The notes: generated by a model not told the origin, from the sequence alone. A DNA stretch of 10,883 nucleotides from Nocardioidaceae bacterium (GCA_025966335.1 JAICRS010000094.1:1-10883), one strand, 5' to 3'; numbered from the stretch's first letter, positions 1 through 6,597 are shown. Numbers and translations: made by a program.

Positions 1-1257
1 CCACGGCCCTACGTCCACGAAGAAGAGTTCATCACGATGGACTACTCCGGGAGCGGCGACGTGACCGCGCTGGTGCAGGCCGTGGAACTCGTGCTGACAC
101 CGGGAGCCGCCGCCAACACGACGACCAGCGGCTGTGAGATGGCCGACTTCGACGGGTTCACCGCCGGCAGCGTCGCGCTGATGCAGCGGGGCACCTGCTC
201 GTTCGCGGTCAAGGCGATGAACGCCGAGACAGCGGGAGCGGCGGCCGCGATCATCTTCAACGAGGGCCAGGAGGGCCGTACTGTCACGCTTGCCGGCACG
301 CTCGGCGGACCCGACGTCGGGATCCCGGTCATCGGCACCAGCTTCGCGATCGGCAACGAGCTCGCCACGCTCGCGGACGCAACGGTGCACATCGTCACCG
401 ACACCGCGTCGGAGACTCGCTCGACCGAGAACGTCATCGCCCAGACACCAGGCGGGCGCAGCGACCGGGTCGTGGTCGCCGGTGCGCACCTCGACAGCGT
501 GCTCGAGGGACCGGGCGCCAACGACAACGGCACCGGTTCGGCGACGATCCTCGAGATCGCGCTGCAGATGGCCGCGCTCGACATCGAGCCGCGCAACCAG
601 GTCCGGTTCGCCTTCTGGGGCGCCGAGGAGTCCGGCCTGCTCGGCTCAGAGCACTACGTGTCCCAGCTGACCAAGCGCGAGATCAAGGACATCGCGGTCA
701 ACCTGAACTTCGACATGGTCGGCTCGCCGAACTACGTCCGGTTCGTCTACGACGGTGACGGCTCCGACACCGACCCGGCCGGCCCGACCGGTTCCGGGAA
801 CGTCGAGTCGGTGTTCACCGAGTACTTCGAGTCGGTGGGCCTCTCCTCCACGCCGACCCAGTTCAGCGGTCGCTCGGACTACGGTCCGTTCATCGCGGTC
901 GGCATCCCGGCGGGCGGCCTGTTCACGGGCGCTGAGGGCGTGAAGACGGACGAACAGGCCGAGGAGTACGGCGGTGTGGCCGGCGCGTCCTACGACCCGT
1001 GCTACCACTCGGCGTGTGACTCGCTGAGTCCGACGTACGACACACCGGAGCTGGCCGCTCTCTACGCCACGCTCCAGGGTGAGTACGACCTTGTCGGCAA
1101 CGTGAACATGCAGGCGCTGGACGAGATGTCGGACGCGGCGGCGCACGCGACCCAGACGTTCGCGATGACCACGTCGGCCGTCGGTGGGACGGCGAAGGGG
1201 TCCGGCAACGCCAAGGGCGCTGCGATGGACTTCAAGGGCAGCCACCTGCAGCGGTAG
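1..1257 (+). CDS. M28-family zinc aminopeptidase with PA domain (partial, 5' end outside window)
   Basis: The reading frame is open from base 1, so the ATG at 37 is probably internal; 418 codons are visible. Numbering from the first visible codon, residues of about 40-130 form a protease-associated (PA) domain with the Cys45/Cys66 pair typical of it. The M28 peptidase domain follows, with all five expected zinc ligands visible: His163 (HLDS), Asp175 (NDNGTG), Glu210 next to the catalytic base Glu209 (GAEES), Asp238 (NFDMVG) and His336 (CYHSAC, flanked by Cys334 and Cys339, a likely disulfide). This matches the Streptomyces griseus aminopeptidase type, a secreted di-zinc enzyme that removes N-terminal, often hydrophobic, residues from peptides. 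The signal peptide cannot be checked because the N-terminus is missing. The C-terminus is a Gly/Lys-rich tail after the catalytic domain. The gene converges on guaA and shares a hairpin with it. Family assignment is firm; substrate preference is inference. Confidence 0.93.
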   Translation, partial: PRPYVHEEEFITMDYSGSGDVTALVQAVELVLTPGAAANTTTSGCEMADFDGFTAGSVALMQRGTCSFAVKAMNAETAGAAAAIIFNEGQEGRTVTLAGTLGGPDVGIPVIGTSFAIGNELATLADATVHIVTDTASETRSTENVIAQTPGGRSDRVVVAGAHLDSVLEGPGANDNGTGSATILEIALQMAALDIEPRNQVRFAFWGAEESGLLGSEHYVSQLTKREIKDIAVNLNFDMVGSPNYVRFVYDGDGSDTDPAGPTGSGNVESVFTEYFESVGLSSTPTQFSGRSDYGPFIAVGIPAGGLFTGAEGVKTDEQAEEYGGVAGASYDPCYHSACDSLSPTYDTPELAALYATLQGEYDLVGNVNMQALDEMSDAAAHATQTFAMTTSAVGGTAKGSGNAKGAAMDFKGSHLQR

Positions 1258-1288
1258 CCCGTCGACACGTCACATCGCGGCAGAGCGG

Positions 1289-1315
1289 AGGCCCGGACCC
1301 ATGTGGTCCGGGCCT
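1289..1315. terminator. Bidirectional hairpin terminator between the M28 peptidase gene and guaA
   Basis: Two perfect 11-base arms, AGGCCCGGACC (1289-1299) and GGTCCGGGCCT (1305-1315), enclose a 5-base loop. The hairpin starts 31 bases after the peptidase stop codon and 7 bases after the guaA stop on the other strand, in a gap of only 65 bp between convergent genes. No long T run follows on either side, which is common for actinobacterial terminators. Pairing is seen directly; terminator activity is inferred. Confidence 0.8.
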
Positions 1316-1322
1316 TCGTGGC

Positions 1323-2891
1323 TCACTCCCACTCGATCGTGCCCGGCGGCTTGCTGGTCACGTCGATGGTCACCCGGTTGACCTCAGGCACCTCGTTGGT
1401 GATCCGGGTCGAGATCTTCTCGACCACGTCGTAGGGCAACCGCGCCCAGTCCGCGGTCATCGCGTCCTCGGAGGTGACCGGACGCAGCACCACCGGATGT
1501 CCGTAGGTGCGTCCGTCGCCCTGCACCCCGACCGAGCGGACGTCCGCGAGCAGCACCACCGGGAACTGCCAGATGTCTCGGTCCAGGCCGGCGTGGGTCA
1601 GCTCCTCACGCGCGATCGCGTCCGCCTCGCGCAGGATCTCCAGGCGGTCATGGGTCACGTCGCCGATGATCCGGATGGCCAGCCCTGGCCCGGGGAACGG
1701 GTGCCGCCAGACGATCTCCGCCGGCAGGCCGAGCTGCTCACCGACCAGCCGGACCTCGTCCTTGAACAGCGTCCGCAGCGGCTCGACCAGCTTGAACTCG
1801 AGGTCCTCGGGCAGCCCGCCGACGTTGTGGTGGGACTTGATGTTCGACGTGCCCGCTCCCCCGCCGGACTCGACGACGTCGGGGTAGAGCGTGCCCTGCA
1901 CCAGGAACTCGACCTTCTCACCGTGCTCGGCGGCCTCGCCCACGATCTCGGCCTCGGCCGACTCGAAGACCCGGATGAACTCCCGGCCGATGATCTTGCG
2001 CTTCTCCTCCGGGTCGCTCACGCCGGCCAGGGCGTCGAGGAACCTGGCCTGTGCGTCCACGACGTGCAGCGAGACGCCGGTCGCCGCGACGAAGTCACGT
2101 TCGACCTGCTCGGCCTCGCCCTTGCGCAACAGCCCGTGGTCGACGAACACACAGGTGAGCTGGTCGCCGATCGCGCGCTGCACCATCGCCCCGGCCACCG
2201 CCGAGTCGACACCTCCGGAGAGGCCGCAGATCGCTCGCTTGTCGCCGATCTGCTCGCGGATCTTCTCGACCTGCTCCTCGACGATGTTGACCATCGTCCA
2301 GGTCGGCCGGCAGCCGGCGATGTTCAGCAGGAAATGACTGAGAACGGCCTGCCCGTGCTCGGTGTGCAGCACCTCGGGGTGCCACTGCACCCCGGCCAGC
2401 CGCTTGTCCAGGTTCTCGAACGCCGCCACCGGTGAGCCGGCGGACGTGGCGAGCGCGGTGAACCCCTGCGGCGCGGCCACGACGGAGTCACCGTGGCTCA
2501 TCCAGACCCGGTGGTTCTCCGGTACGTCGGACAGCAGCGTTCCCGGCGAGGTCACGGTCACCGGGGTCCGTCCGTACTCCGACTGCCCGGTCCGTCGTAC
2601 CTCTCCGCCGAGAGCGAGCGCCATCGCCTGGAACCCGTAGCACATCCCGAACGCCGGCACCCCGGCCTCGAAGATCGCCGGACCGACCGCGGGAGCACCC
2701 GGCTCGTAGACCGACGACGGTCCCCCGGAGAGGATGATCGCCTTCGGGTTCTTCGCGAGCATCTCCTCGATGGGCATCGTGTGCGGGACGATCTCGGAGT
2801 ACACCCGCGACTCACGGACCCGGCGGGCGATGAGCTGGGCGTACTGCGCCCCGAAGTCGACGACGAGGACCAGGTCGTGTTCGGTGGTCAC
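1323..2891 (-). CDS. guaA: GMP synthase (glutamine-hydrolysing)
   Basis: This cytoplasmic enzyme of 522 residues, the usual length, converts XMP to GMP using ATP and glutamine. Residues of about 7-195 form the class I glutamine amidotransferase domain, with nucleophile Cys84 in GMCYG and His171/Glu173 in QWHPE completing the triad. The ATP pyrophosphatase domain follows, with its P-loop SGGVDS at 225-230. The C-terminal XMP-binding and dimerisation domain contains HPFPGPGLAIR and ends with the family-typical KPPGTIEWE. The start is GTG at 2889-2891, preceded by a GGAAAGGG purine tract with a 4-base spacer. It reads away from its own promoter region in the 2892-3155 gap and is the only gene before the convergent terminator, so it is probably transcribed alone. 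Together with guaB at the other end of the window it completes the IMP-to-GMP branch. Nothing is truncated or missing. Confidence 0.98.
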   Translation of the reverse strand: MTTEHDLVLVVDFGAQYAQLIARRVRESRVYSEIVPHTMPIEEMLAKNPKAIILSGGPSSVYEPGAPAVGPAIFEAGVPAFGMCYGFQAMALALGGEVRRTGQSEYGRTPVTVTSPGTLLSDVPENHRVWMSHGDSVVAAPQGFTALATSAGSPVAAFENLDKRLAGVQWHPEVLHTEHGQAVLSHFLLNIAGCRPTWTMVNIVEEQVEKIREQIGDKRAICGLSGGVDSAVAGAMVQRAIGDQLTCVFVDHGLLRKGEAEQVERDFVAATGVSLHVVDAQARFLDALAGVSDPEEKRKIIGREFIRVFESAEAEIVGEAAEHGEKVEFLVQGTLYPDVVESGGGAGTSNIKSHHNVGGLPEDLEFKLVEPLRTLFKDEVRLVGEQLGLPAEIVWRHPFPGPGLAIRIIGDVTHDRLEILREADAIAREELTHAGLDRDIWQFPVVLLADVRSVGVQGDGRTYGHPVVLRPVTSEDAMTADWARLPYDVVEKISTRITNEVPEVNRVTIDVTSKPPGTIEWE

Positions 2892-2921
2892 GGGGCCCTT
2901 TCCAGGGTGGGGCTGGGACGG

Positions 2922-2939
2922 TCCGCCGGACGCGGCGGA
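2922..2939 (-). other. Small hairpin in the presumed guaA leader
   Basis: The arms TCCGCCG (2922-2928) and CGGCGGA (2933-2939) pair perfectly over 7 bp with a 4-base loop. On the guaA message this hairpin would lie at or just after the predicted 5' end, about 30-48 bases before the start codon. It could be a 5' stabilising stem, but in DNA this GC-rich such stems arise easily. I see no guanine-riboswitch-like core around it. Confidence 0.35.
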
Positions 2940-2945
2940 GACCGC

Positions 2946-2976
2946 AGTCTATCGGGGGGCAAACAATTTCCGGAAA
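2946..2976 (-). promoter_or_regulatory. Putative guaA promoter region with a perfect 10-bp palindrome
   Basis: On the minus strand a TAGACT box (2951 to 2946) fits the actinobacterial -10 pattern TANNNT and would give a leader of roughly 45-50 bases before the guaA GTG. No strong -35 is present at the usual spacing; the sequence TTCCGG lies about 18 bases upstream. That stretch is part of a perfect palindrome, TTTCCGGAAA (2967-2976), in an unusually A/T-rich patch. The palindrome could be an operator overlapping the -35 region. The boxes are seen directly; promoter and operator roles are inference. Confidence 0.4.
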
Positions 2977-3014
2977 GTGCGTAACCCAACCATCGTCAGG
3001 TCGTTAGGCAGGAC

Positions 3015-3050
3015 AGACCCGGTGGCTTTGCTCCCTCCCAGGCCGGGTCT
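3015..3050. other. Imperfect long-loop inverted repeat in the guaA/GMC oxidoreductase gap
   Basis: AGACCCGG (3015-3022) and CCGGGTCT (3043-3050) form an 8-bp stem around a 20-base pyrimidine-rich loop. The flanking GGACAG at 3011-3016 can also pair with CTGTCC at 3065-3070. It lies in the middle of the 264-bp gap, between the hairpin cluster after the GMC oxidoreductase gene and the guaA promoter. It may be a backup terminator or an upstream regulatory element; the sequence does not decide. Confidence 0.3.
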
Positions 3051-3087
3051 CGATAGTCCGTGCACTGTCCAGCAGTTGCGTGGGCGG

Positions 3088-3148
3088 TTCAGGGCCCGAC
3101 CAACCCTCCCTCCCCGGTCGGGCCCTGAGTCATGTTCAGGGCCCGACC
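3088..3148 (-). terminator. Three-arm terminator-like hairpin cluster after the GMC oxidoreductase gene
   Basis: The 14-base sequence TTCAGGGCCCGACC occurs twice in direct orientation, at 3088-3101 and 3135-3148. Its complement GGTCGGGCCCTGA lies between them at 3116-3128. The middle arm can therefore pair with either outer arm over 13 bp: with the 3136-3148 arm across a 7-base loop, or with the 3089-3101 arm across a 14-base loop, but not with both. In the direction of the GMC gene the first hairpin begins 7 bases after the stop codon. No T run follows. A transcription terminator is the likeliest role; the duplicated partner arm is unusual. Confidence 0.7.
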
Positions 3149-3155
3149 GGGTCGG

Positions 3156-4868
3156 TCAGGAGACGCCGACGATCGGCAGCCGGAGCGCCGCGGGCGCGGC
3201 CGGCGGCACCGCCGGGGCGATCGGCTCGACCGGTTCGATCCGGGCGTACGGCGCACCGAGCGGAGGTCGTGGGTCGGCCGCACCCTTGTTGGGCCAGAAC
3301 GCCATCGCGCGCTCGGCCTGCGCGGTGATCGTCAGCGACGGGTTCACGCCGAGGTTCGCCGAGATCGCCGAGCCGTCCACGACGTGCAGGCCGGGGTAGT
3401 TGTGCACCCGCTGGAACGGGTCGATCACGCCGGTCTCGGGGGACGTCCCGATCGTGCAGCCGCCGATGAAGTGCGCGGTCAGCGGCCGGTTGAACGGCTC
3501 GCCGATGGACCCGCCCGGCCGGCCGTTGATGATCTGGGCCATCTTCCGCACCGCCTGGTTCGCCACCGGGATCCAGGTCGGGTTCGGGGCGCCGTGCCCC
3601 TGCCTCGAGGAGAGGAACCAGCGGCCGGTCAGCCGGCTGCGCCGGGAGAACGTGGTGATCGAGTTGTCCACGGTCTGCATCACCAGTGCGATCACGGTGC
3701 GCTCGGACCAGTGCTTCATGTCGTAGAGGTCCAGGACGTTGCGCTTCTCGCGCCACATCTCCTTCAGCCAGGTCTTCCAGCGCGGCTCGGGTCCGTCGCC
3801 GTCGGTGAGGACGGTCTGCAGCAGCGACATCGCGTTGCTGCCCTTGCCGTAGCGGACCGGTTCGATGTGAGTGTCCTCGTCGGGGTGGAAGCTCGAGGTG
3901 ATCGCGATGCCCTGGCTGTAGTCGACGCTGGTGTCGGGTGCGATCGCGCCGAGGATCGACTCGGAGTTCGTGCGCGACAGGTGCCCCAGCCGGTCGGACA
4001 GCTTCGGCAGGTGCCCCTCGTCGCGCATCCGGTGCAGGAGCCGTTGGGTGCCGAGCGCGGAGGCCGAGAACACGACCTGGTCGGCCGTGAGCGTGCGGCG
4101 TGCGGAGGCGCGACGTACCTTCGCCTTGGTGAACCGCACCTGCACCTCGTAGCCGCCGCCATCGCGGGGCCGGACCCGGGTCACCGTGGTCAGCGGATGC
4201 ACCACCGCGCCGTTCTGCTCGGCCAGGTAGAGGTAGTTCTTGGTCAGCGTGTTCTTGGCGTTGTGCCGGCAGCCGGTCATGCACTCGCCGCAGCCGATGC
4301 ACGGGTTCCGGTCGGGACCCGCGCCGCCGAAGTACGGGTCGGCGACCGTCTCGCCCGGCTGCTGGCCCGGCCCGCCGAAGAAGACCCCGACCGGAGTCGG
4401 ATGGAAGGTGTCGCCGACACCCATGTCGTTGGCGACCTTCTCCATCACGTCGTCCGACGGTGTGCGCAGCGGGTTCTCCACCACACCGAGCATCCGCTTG
4501 GCCTGGTCGTAGTAGGGCGCGAGCTCGGCCTGCCAGTCGGTGATGTCACACCAGGACGGGTCCTGGTAGAACGCCGGCAGCGGCTCGTAGAGGGTGTTCG
4601 CGTAGACCAGCGAGCCGCCGCCGACCCCGGCACCGGACAGGATCAGGCAGTCGCGGAGGCTGTCGATGCGCTGGATGCCGTAGCAGCCGACCTCGGGCGC
4701 GAACAGGTACTTGGTGACGTCGAAGGATGTCGTGGGATAGGCGTCGTCCTCGAACCGGGCACCGGCCTCGAGGACACCGACCTTGTAGCCCTTCTCGGTC
4801 AGCCGGAGCGCGGTCACCGAGCCACCGAAGCCCGAGCCGATCACCAGCACGTCGTAGTCGGTGCTCAC
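3156..4868 (-). CDS. GMC-family FAD oxidoreductase, ChoD-like (cholesterol oxidase-type)
   Basis: The protein has 570 residues from the GTG at 4866-4868, chosen because the FAD-binding Rossmann motif GSGFGG (11-16) follows directly, and because this GTG overlaps the aldehyde dehydrogenase stop codon as GTGA. A second FAD-contact segment, SGAGVGGGSLVYAN, is at 78-91. The C-terminal GMC domain has the expected catalytic pair His466 (TAHFIGG) and Asn509 (GVNPSLTITA). Between them lies a ferredoxin-like cysteine cluster: Cys190, Cys193, Cys196 and Cys200. The protein ends with a Pro/Ala-rich tail (534-570). It resembles mycobacterial ChoD, which is annotated as cholesterol oxidase although its physiological substrate is debated. 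It is expected to oxidise a hydrophobic alcohol such as a sterol using FAD; whether oxygen is the electron acceptor is uncertain. No signal peptide is seen. The upstream aldehyde dehydrogenase is a likely partner. Family is firm, substrate unproven. Confidence 0.9.
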   Translation of the reverse strand: MSTDYDVLVIGSGFGGSVTALRLTEKGYKVGVLEAGARFEDDAYPTTSFDVTKYLFAPEVGCYGIQRIDSLRDCLILSGAGVGGGSLVYANTLYEPLPAFYQDPSWCDITDWQAELAPYYDQAKRMLGVVENPLRTPSDDVMEKVANDMGVGDTFHPTPVGVFFGGPGQQPGETVADPYFGGAGPDRNPCIGCGECMTGCRHNAKNTLTKNYLYLAEQNGAVVHPLTTVTRVRPRDGGGYEVQVRFTKAKVRRASARRTLTADQVVFSASALGTQRLLHRMRDEGHLPKLSDRLGHLSRTNSESILGAIAPDTSVDYSQGIAITSSFHPDEDTHIEPVRYGKGSNAMSLLQTVLTDGDGPEPRWKTWLKEMWREKRNVLDLYDMKHWSERTVIALVMQTVDNSITTFSRRSRLTGRWFLSSRQGHGAPNPTWIPVANQAVRKMAQIINGRPGGSIGEPFNRPLTAHFIGGCTIGTSPETGVIDPFQRVHNYPGLHVVDGSAISANLGVNPSLTITAQAERAMAFWPNKGAADPRPPLGAPYARIEPVEPIAPAVPPAAPAALRLPIVGVS

Positions 4869-6454
4869 CGGCGGCCCAGCCTGTTCATCAGCCGCAGGTT
4901 CGCGGTCATCACCCGGGCGTAGGTCCTGTCGCTCATCCCGAGCATCGGCGCGAACCGGACCAGCCGCTGGGTCGCCACGGTCTGGCTCTCGGTGTAGCGG
5001 TGGATACCCTCGGCGCCCTGACGACGACCCATCCCGGACTCGCGCATGCCGCCCATCGGCGAGTCCACGCTGGCGAAGGTCGCCCCGAACGCCTCGTTGA
5101 TGTTGACCGTGCCGCACTTGATCTGTCGGGCGATCGCGCGGGCGCGCTTGCCGTCCTGGCTGTAGATCGACGCGTTGAGCCCGTACTCGCCGGCGTTGGC
5201 CCGGGCGATCGCGTCGGACTCGTCGTGGAACCGGTAGAGCGCGATCACCGGGCCGAACGTCTCATCGCCGAAGCAGGTCATCTCCGGGGTGACGCCCTCG
5301 AGGATGGTCGGCTCGTAGTAGTAGGGGCCGATGTCGGGCCGGGCCCGGCCACCCGTGAGCACGGTCGCGCCCTTGGCCACCGCGTCGTCGACGTGTGCGA
5401 CGACGGTGTCGAGCTGCTGCTGGGAGATCAGCGACCCCATGTCGCTGCCCCACTCCAGGCCGGTTCGGAGGTTCATCGCCTTCGTGCGCGCCACGAACCG
5501 GTCCACGAACCGGTCGTAGACCTGGTCGGCGACGAACATCCGCTCCATCGAGACGCAGAGCTGGCCCGCGTTGGAGAACGCCGCCCGCACCGCACCCTCC
5601 GCGGCCCGATCGACCGCGGCGTCGCGCAGGACCAGGATCGGGTTCTTCCCGCCGAGCTCGAGCGAGCAGCCGATCAGCTGCTCGGCGCACTGCCGGGCGA
5701 TGATCCGGCCGGTTGCGGTGGAGCCGGTGAAACAGATGTAGTCCGACCGCTCGATCATCGGGCCGCCGAGCTCGCGTCCCGGGCCGGCGACGACCTGCCA
5801 CAGGTCGCGCGGGAATCCGGCCTCCTCGAGCAGGTGCACGCCGAGCAGCGCGGACAGCATGGTCTGCGCGTCGGGCTTGTGCACCACCGAGTTGCCGGCC
5901 ATGAGCGCCGGGAGCCCGTCGCAGAGCGCCATCGTGAACGGGTAGTTCCACGGGGAGATGATGCCGACCACGCCCTTGGGGACCCGGTTCACCTCGACCC
6001 GGGTCAGCCCGGGCACCACGCCGAGCTTCCGCTCGGTGTCGAGGTGGTCGTGCGCCGACCGCGCGTAGTAGCGGGCGGTCAGCGCCACGTGCAGCGGCTC
6101 GTCGAACGCATGCTTGCGGGCCTTGCCGGACTCCCAGCAGATCAGGTCGATGATCTCGTCCTGGCGGTCCAGGATCAGGTCATGGAGAGCGAGCATCCTC
6201 GCCGTACGCTCGTCGAGCGAGGTCGCCGCCCAGGCTTCCTGCGCGCGACGTGCGCGCCGGTACGCCTCGTCCACGTCCGCCTCGCCGGACTGCGGGATCA
6301 TCGCCAGCGGCTGCCCGTTGAACGGGCAGGTGGTCGGCACGCTCTCGCCGGTGCTCGACACGACCCGGTCGGTCAGCGTCCGCACGTACGCCGGCTCGAG
6401 GGCGTAGGCCGCGGTGACGTCGTGCTCGGGGCCGGGCGGGGCGATGGTGTTCAT
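4865..6454 (-). CDS. NAD(P)-dependent aldehyde dehydrogenase, succinate-semialdehyde dehydrogenase (GabD2)-like
   Basis: The 529-residue product is a cytoplasmic aldehyde dehydrogenase that oxidises an aldehyde to a carboxylate. Visible family motifs are SPWNYP with Asn170, the cofactor-loop segment FTGSTATGR (242-250), general base Glu266 in LELGGKNP, nucleophile Cys300 in SNAGQLC, and the DETFGP segment with Glu398. Segments such as HVDDAVAKGA, GGRARPDIGP and the C-terminal YTESQT resemble mycobacterial GabD2 as I remember it, so a succinate-semialdehyde dehydrogenase label is reasonable. The substrate may instead be the aldehyde made by the next gene, with which it shares a GTGA stop/start overlap. 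The ATG at 6452-6454 is chosen as start: a frame extension to a GTG at 6520 adds 22 residues unlike the family. No Shine-Dalgarno sequence precedes this ATG, which fits a leaderless message. Confidence 0.92.
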   Translation of the reverse strand: MNTIAPPGPEHDVTAAYALEPAYVRTLTDRVVSSTGESVPTTCPFNGQPLAMIPQSGEADVDEAYRRARRAQEAWAATSLDERTARMLALHDLILDRQDEIIDLICWESGKARKHAFDEPLHVALTARYYARSAHDHLDTERKLGVVPGLTRVEVNRVPKGVVGIISPWNYPFTMALCDGLPALMAGNSVVHKPDAQTMLSALLGVHLLEEAGFPRDLWQVVAGPGRELGGPMIERSDYICFTGSTATGRIIARQCAEQLIGCSLELGGKNPILVLRDAAVDRAAEGAVRAAFSNAGQLCVSMERMFVADQVYDRFVDRFVARTKAMNLRTGLEWGSDMGSLISQQQLDTVVAHVDDAVAKGATVLTGGRARPDIGPYYYEPTILEGVTPEMTCFGDETFGPVIALYRFHDESDAIARANAGEYGLNASIYSQDGKRARAIARQIKCGTVNINEAFGATFASVDSPMGGMRESGMGRRQGAEGIHRYTESQTVATQRLVRFAPMLGMSDRTYARVMTANLRLMNRLGRR

Positions 6455-6455
6455 A

Positions 6456-6468
6456 TACCGAGAGTATG
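6456..6468 (-). promoter_or_regulatory. Putative near-leaderless promoter of the aldehyde dehydrogenase-GMC oxidoreductase pair
   Basis: On the minus strand a CATACT box (6468 to 6463) lies just before the ATG at 6454. With usual spacing, transcription would begin at about 6456, two bases before the start codon. That agrees with the lack of any ribosome binding site there. The short ATAC-N5-GTAT dyad at 6455-6467 overlaps the box. The box is seen; its promoter role is inferred. Confidence 0.45.
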
Positions 6469-6478
6469 TGACGGCCGC

Positions 6479-6497
6479 CTCAGGGGCTACCTCTGAG
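6479..6497. promoter_or_regulatory. 19-bp near-palindrome, possible operator over the -35 region
   Basis: CTCAGGGG (6479-6486), the spacer CTA (6487-6489) and CCTCTGAG (6490-6497) form a dyad with seven of eight arm positions complementary. The centre lies 34 bases upstream of the aldehyde dehydrogenase ATG, which is where the -35 region of the predicted promoter would be. The size and placement are typical of sites bound by dimeric repressors such as TetR or GntR types, but no regulator gene is present in the window and the family cannot be named. Confidence 0.45.
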
Positions 6498-6531
6498 TAA
6501 CAACGTGAGACGAGCGTCACTCGCCGGCCGC

Positions 6532-6597
6532 GATGCGAAAACTCCGCGTCTCACCCGCGACTTTCGCGCGTTTCAACGGGGAAAAGGGCGCGTCTCA
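6532..6597. repeat. Three tandem 22-bp repeat units between glpD and the aldehyde dehydrogenase gene
   Basis: Units at 6532-6553, 6554-6575 and 6576-6597 each end in CGCGTCTCA or its one-base variant CGCGTTTCA. Eleven of 22 positions are identical in all three, including G4, G6, A7, C14-T18 and T20-A22. The outer two units also share GAAAA-N4-GCGTCTCA exactly. The period is exactly 22 bp, about two helical turns, so a bound protein would meet each unit on the same face of the DNA. The array starts 5 bases after the glpD stop and lies 78-143 bases upstream of the aldehyde dehydrogenase ATG. An inverted copy of the core, GTGAGACG, is at 6505-6512 and can pair with CGTCTCAC at 6547-6554. It may be an operator array, a terminator component or a member of a genome-wide intergenic repeat family. 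Confidence 0.75.

Noticed and set aside
1200..1257. Possible frameshift or truncation at the C-terminus of the M28 peptidase because of its Gly/Lys-rich end
   Set aside because: All catalytic and metal-binding residues lie upstream, the frame is continuous, and a short low-complexity tail is unremarkable in secreted actinobacterial enzymes.
3102..3135. CRISPR or mobile-element terminal repeats suggested by the TTCAGGGCCCGACC copies
   Set aside because: There are only two direct copies plus one inverted copy, no regular spacers, no transposase or cas gene, and the position right after a stop codon favours a terminator.
2892..3155. A guanine riboswitch upstream of guaA
   Set aside because: I found no conserved purine-riboswitch core or its characteristic loop-loop elements; the gap contains GC-rich hairpins that are better explained as terminators and leader stems.
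3132..4922. A 596-residue open frame on the plus strand opposite the GMC oxidoreductase gene, with comparable long frames at 4727-6496 and 6699-8324
   Set aside because: These lie antisense to clear genes, are rich in Arg, Gly, Ala and Pro, and show no domain motifs. Long spurious frames are expected opposite GC-rich codons.
4869..5117. Extended N-terminus of the GMC oxidoreductase starting at 5117
   Set aside because: The extension runs through the aldehyde dehydrogenase in another frame, is low-complexity and Arg/Gly-rich, and precedes the normal FAD-binding N-terminus that begins at the GTG at 4868.
6455..6520. Upstream GTG start at 6520 for the aldehyde dehydrogenase
   Set aside because: The 22 extra residues do not resemble the family and would cover the palindrome and the promoter-like box; the ATG at 6454 gives a family-typical N-terminus.
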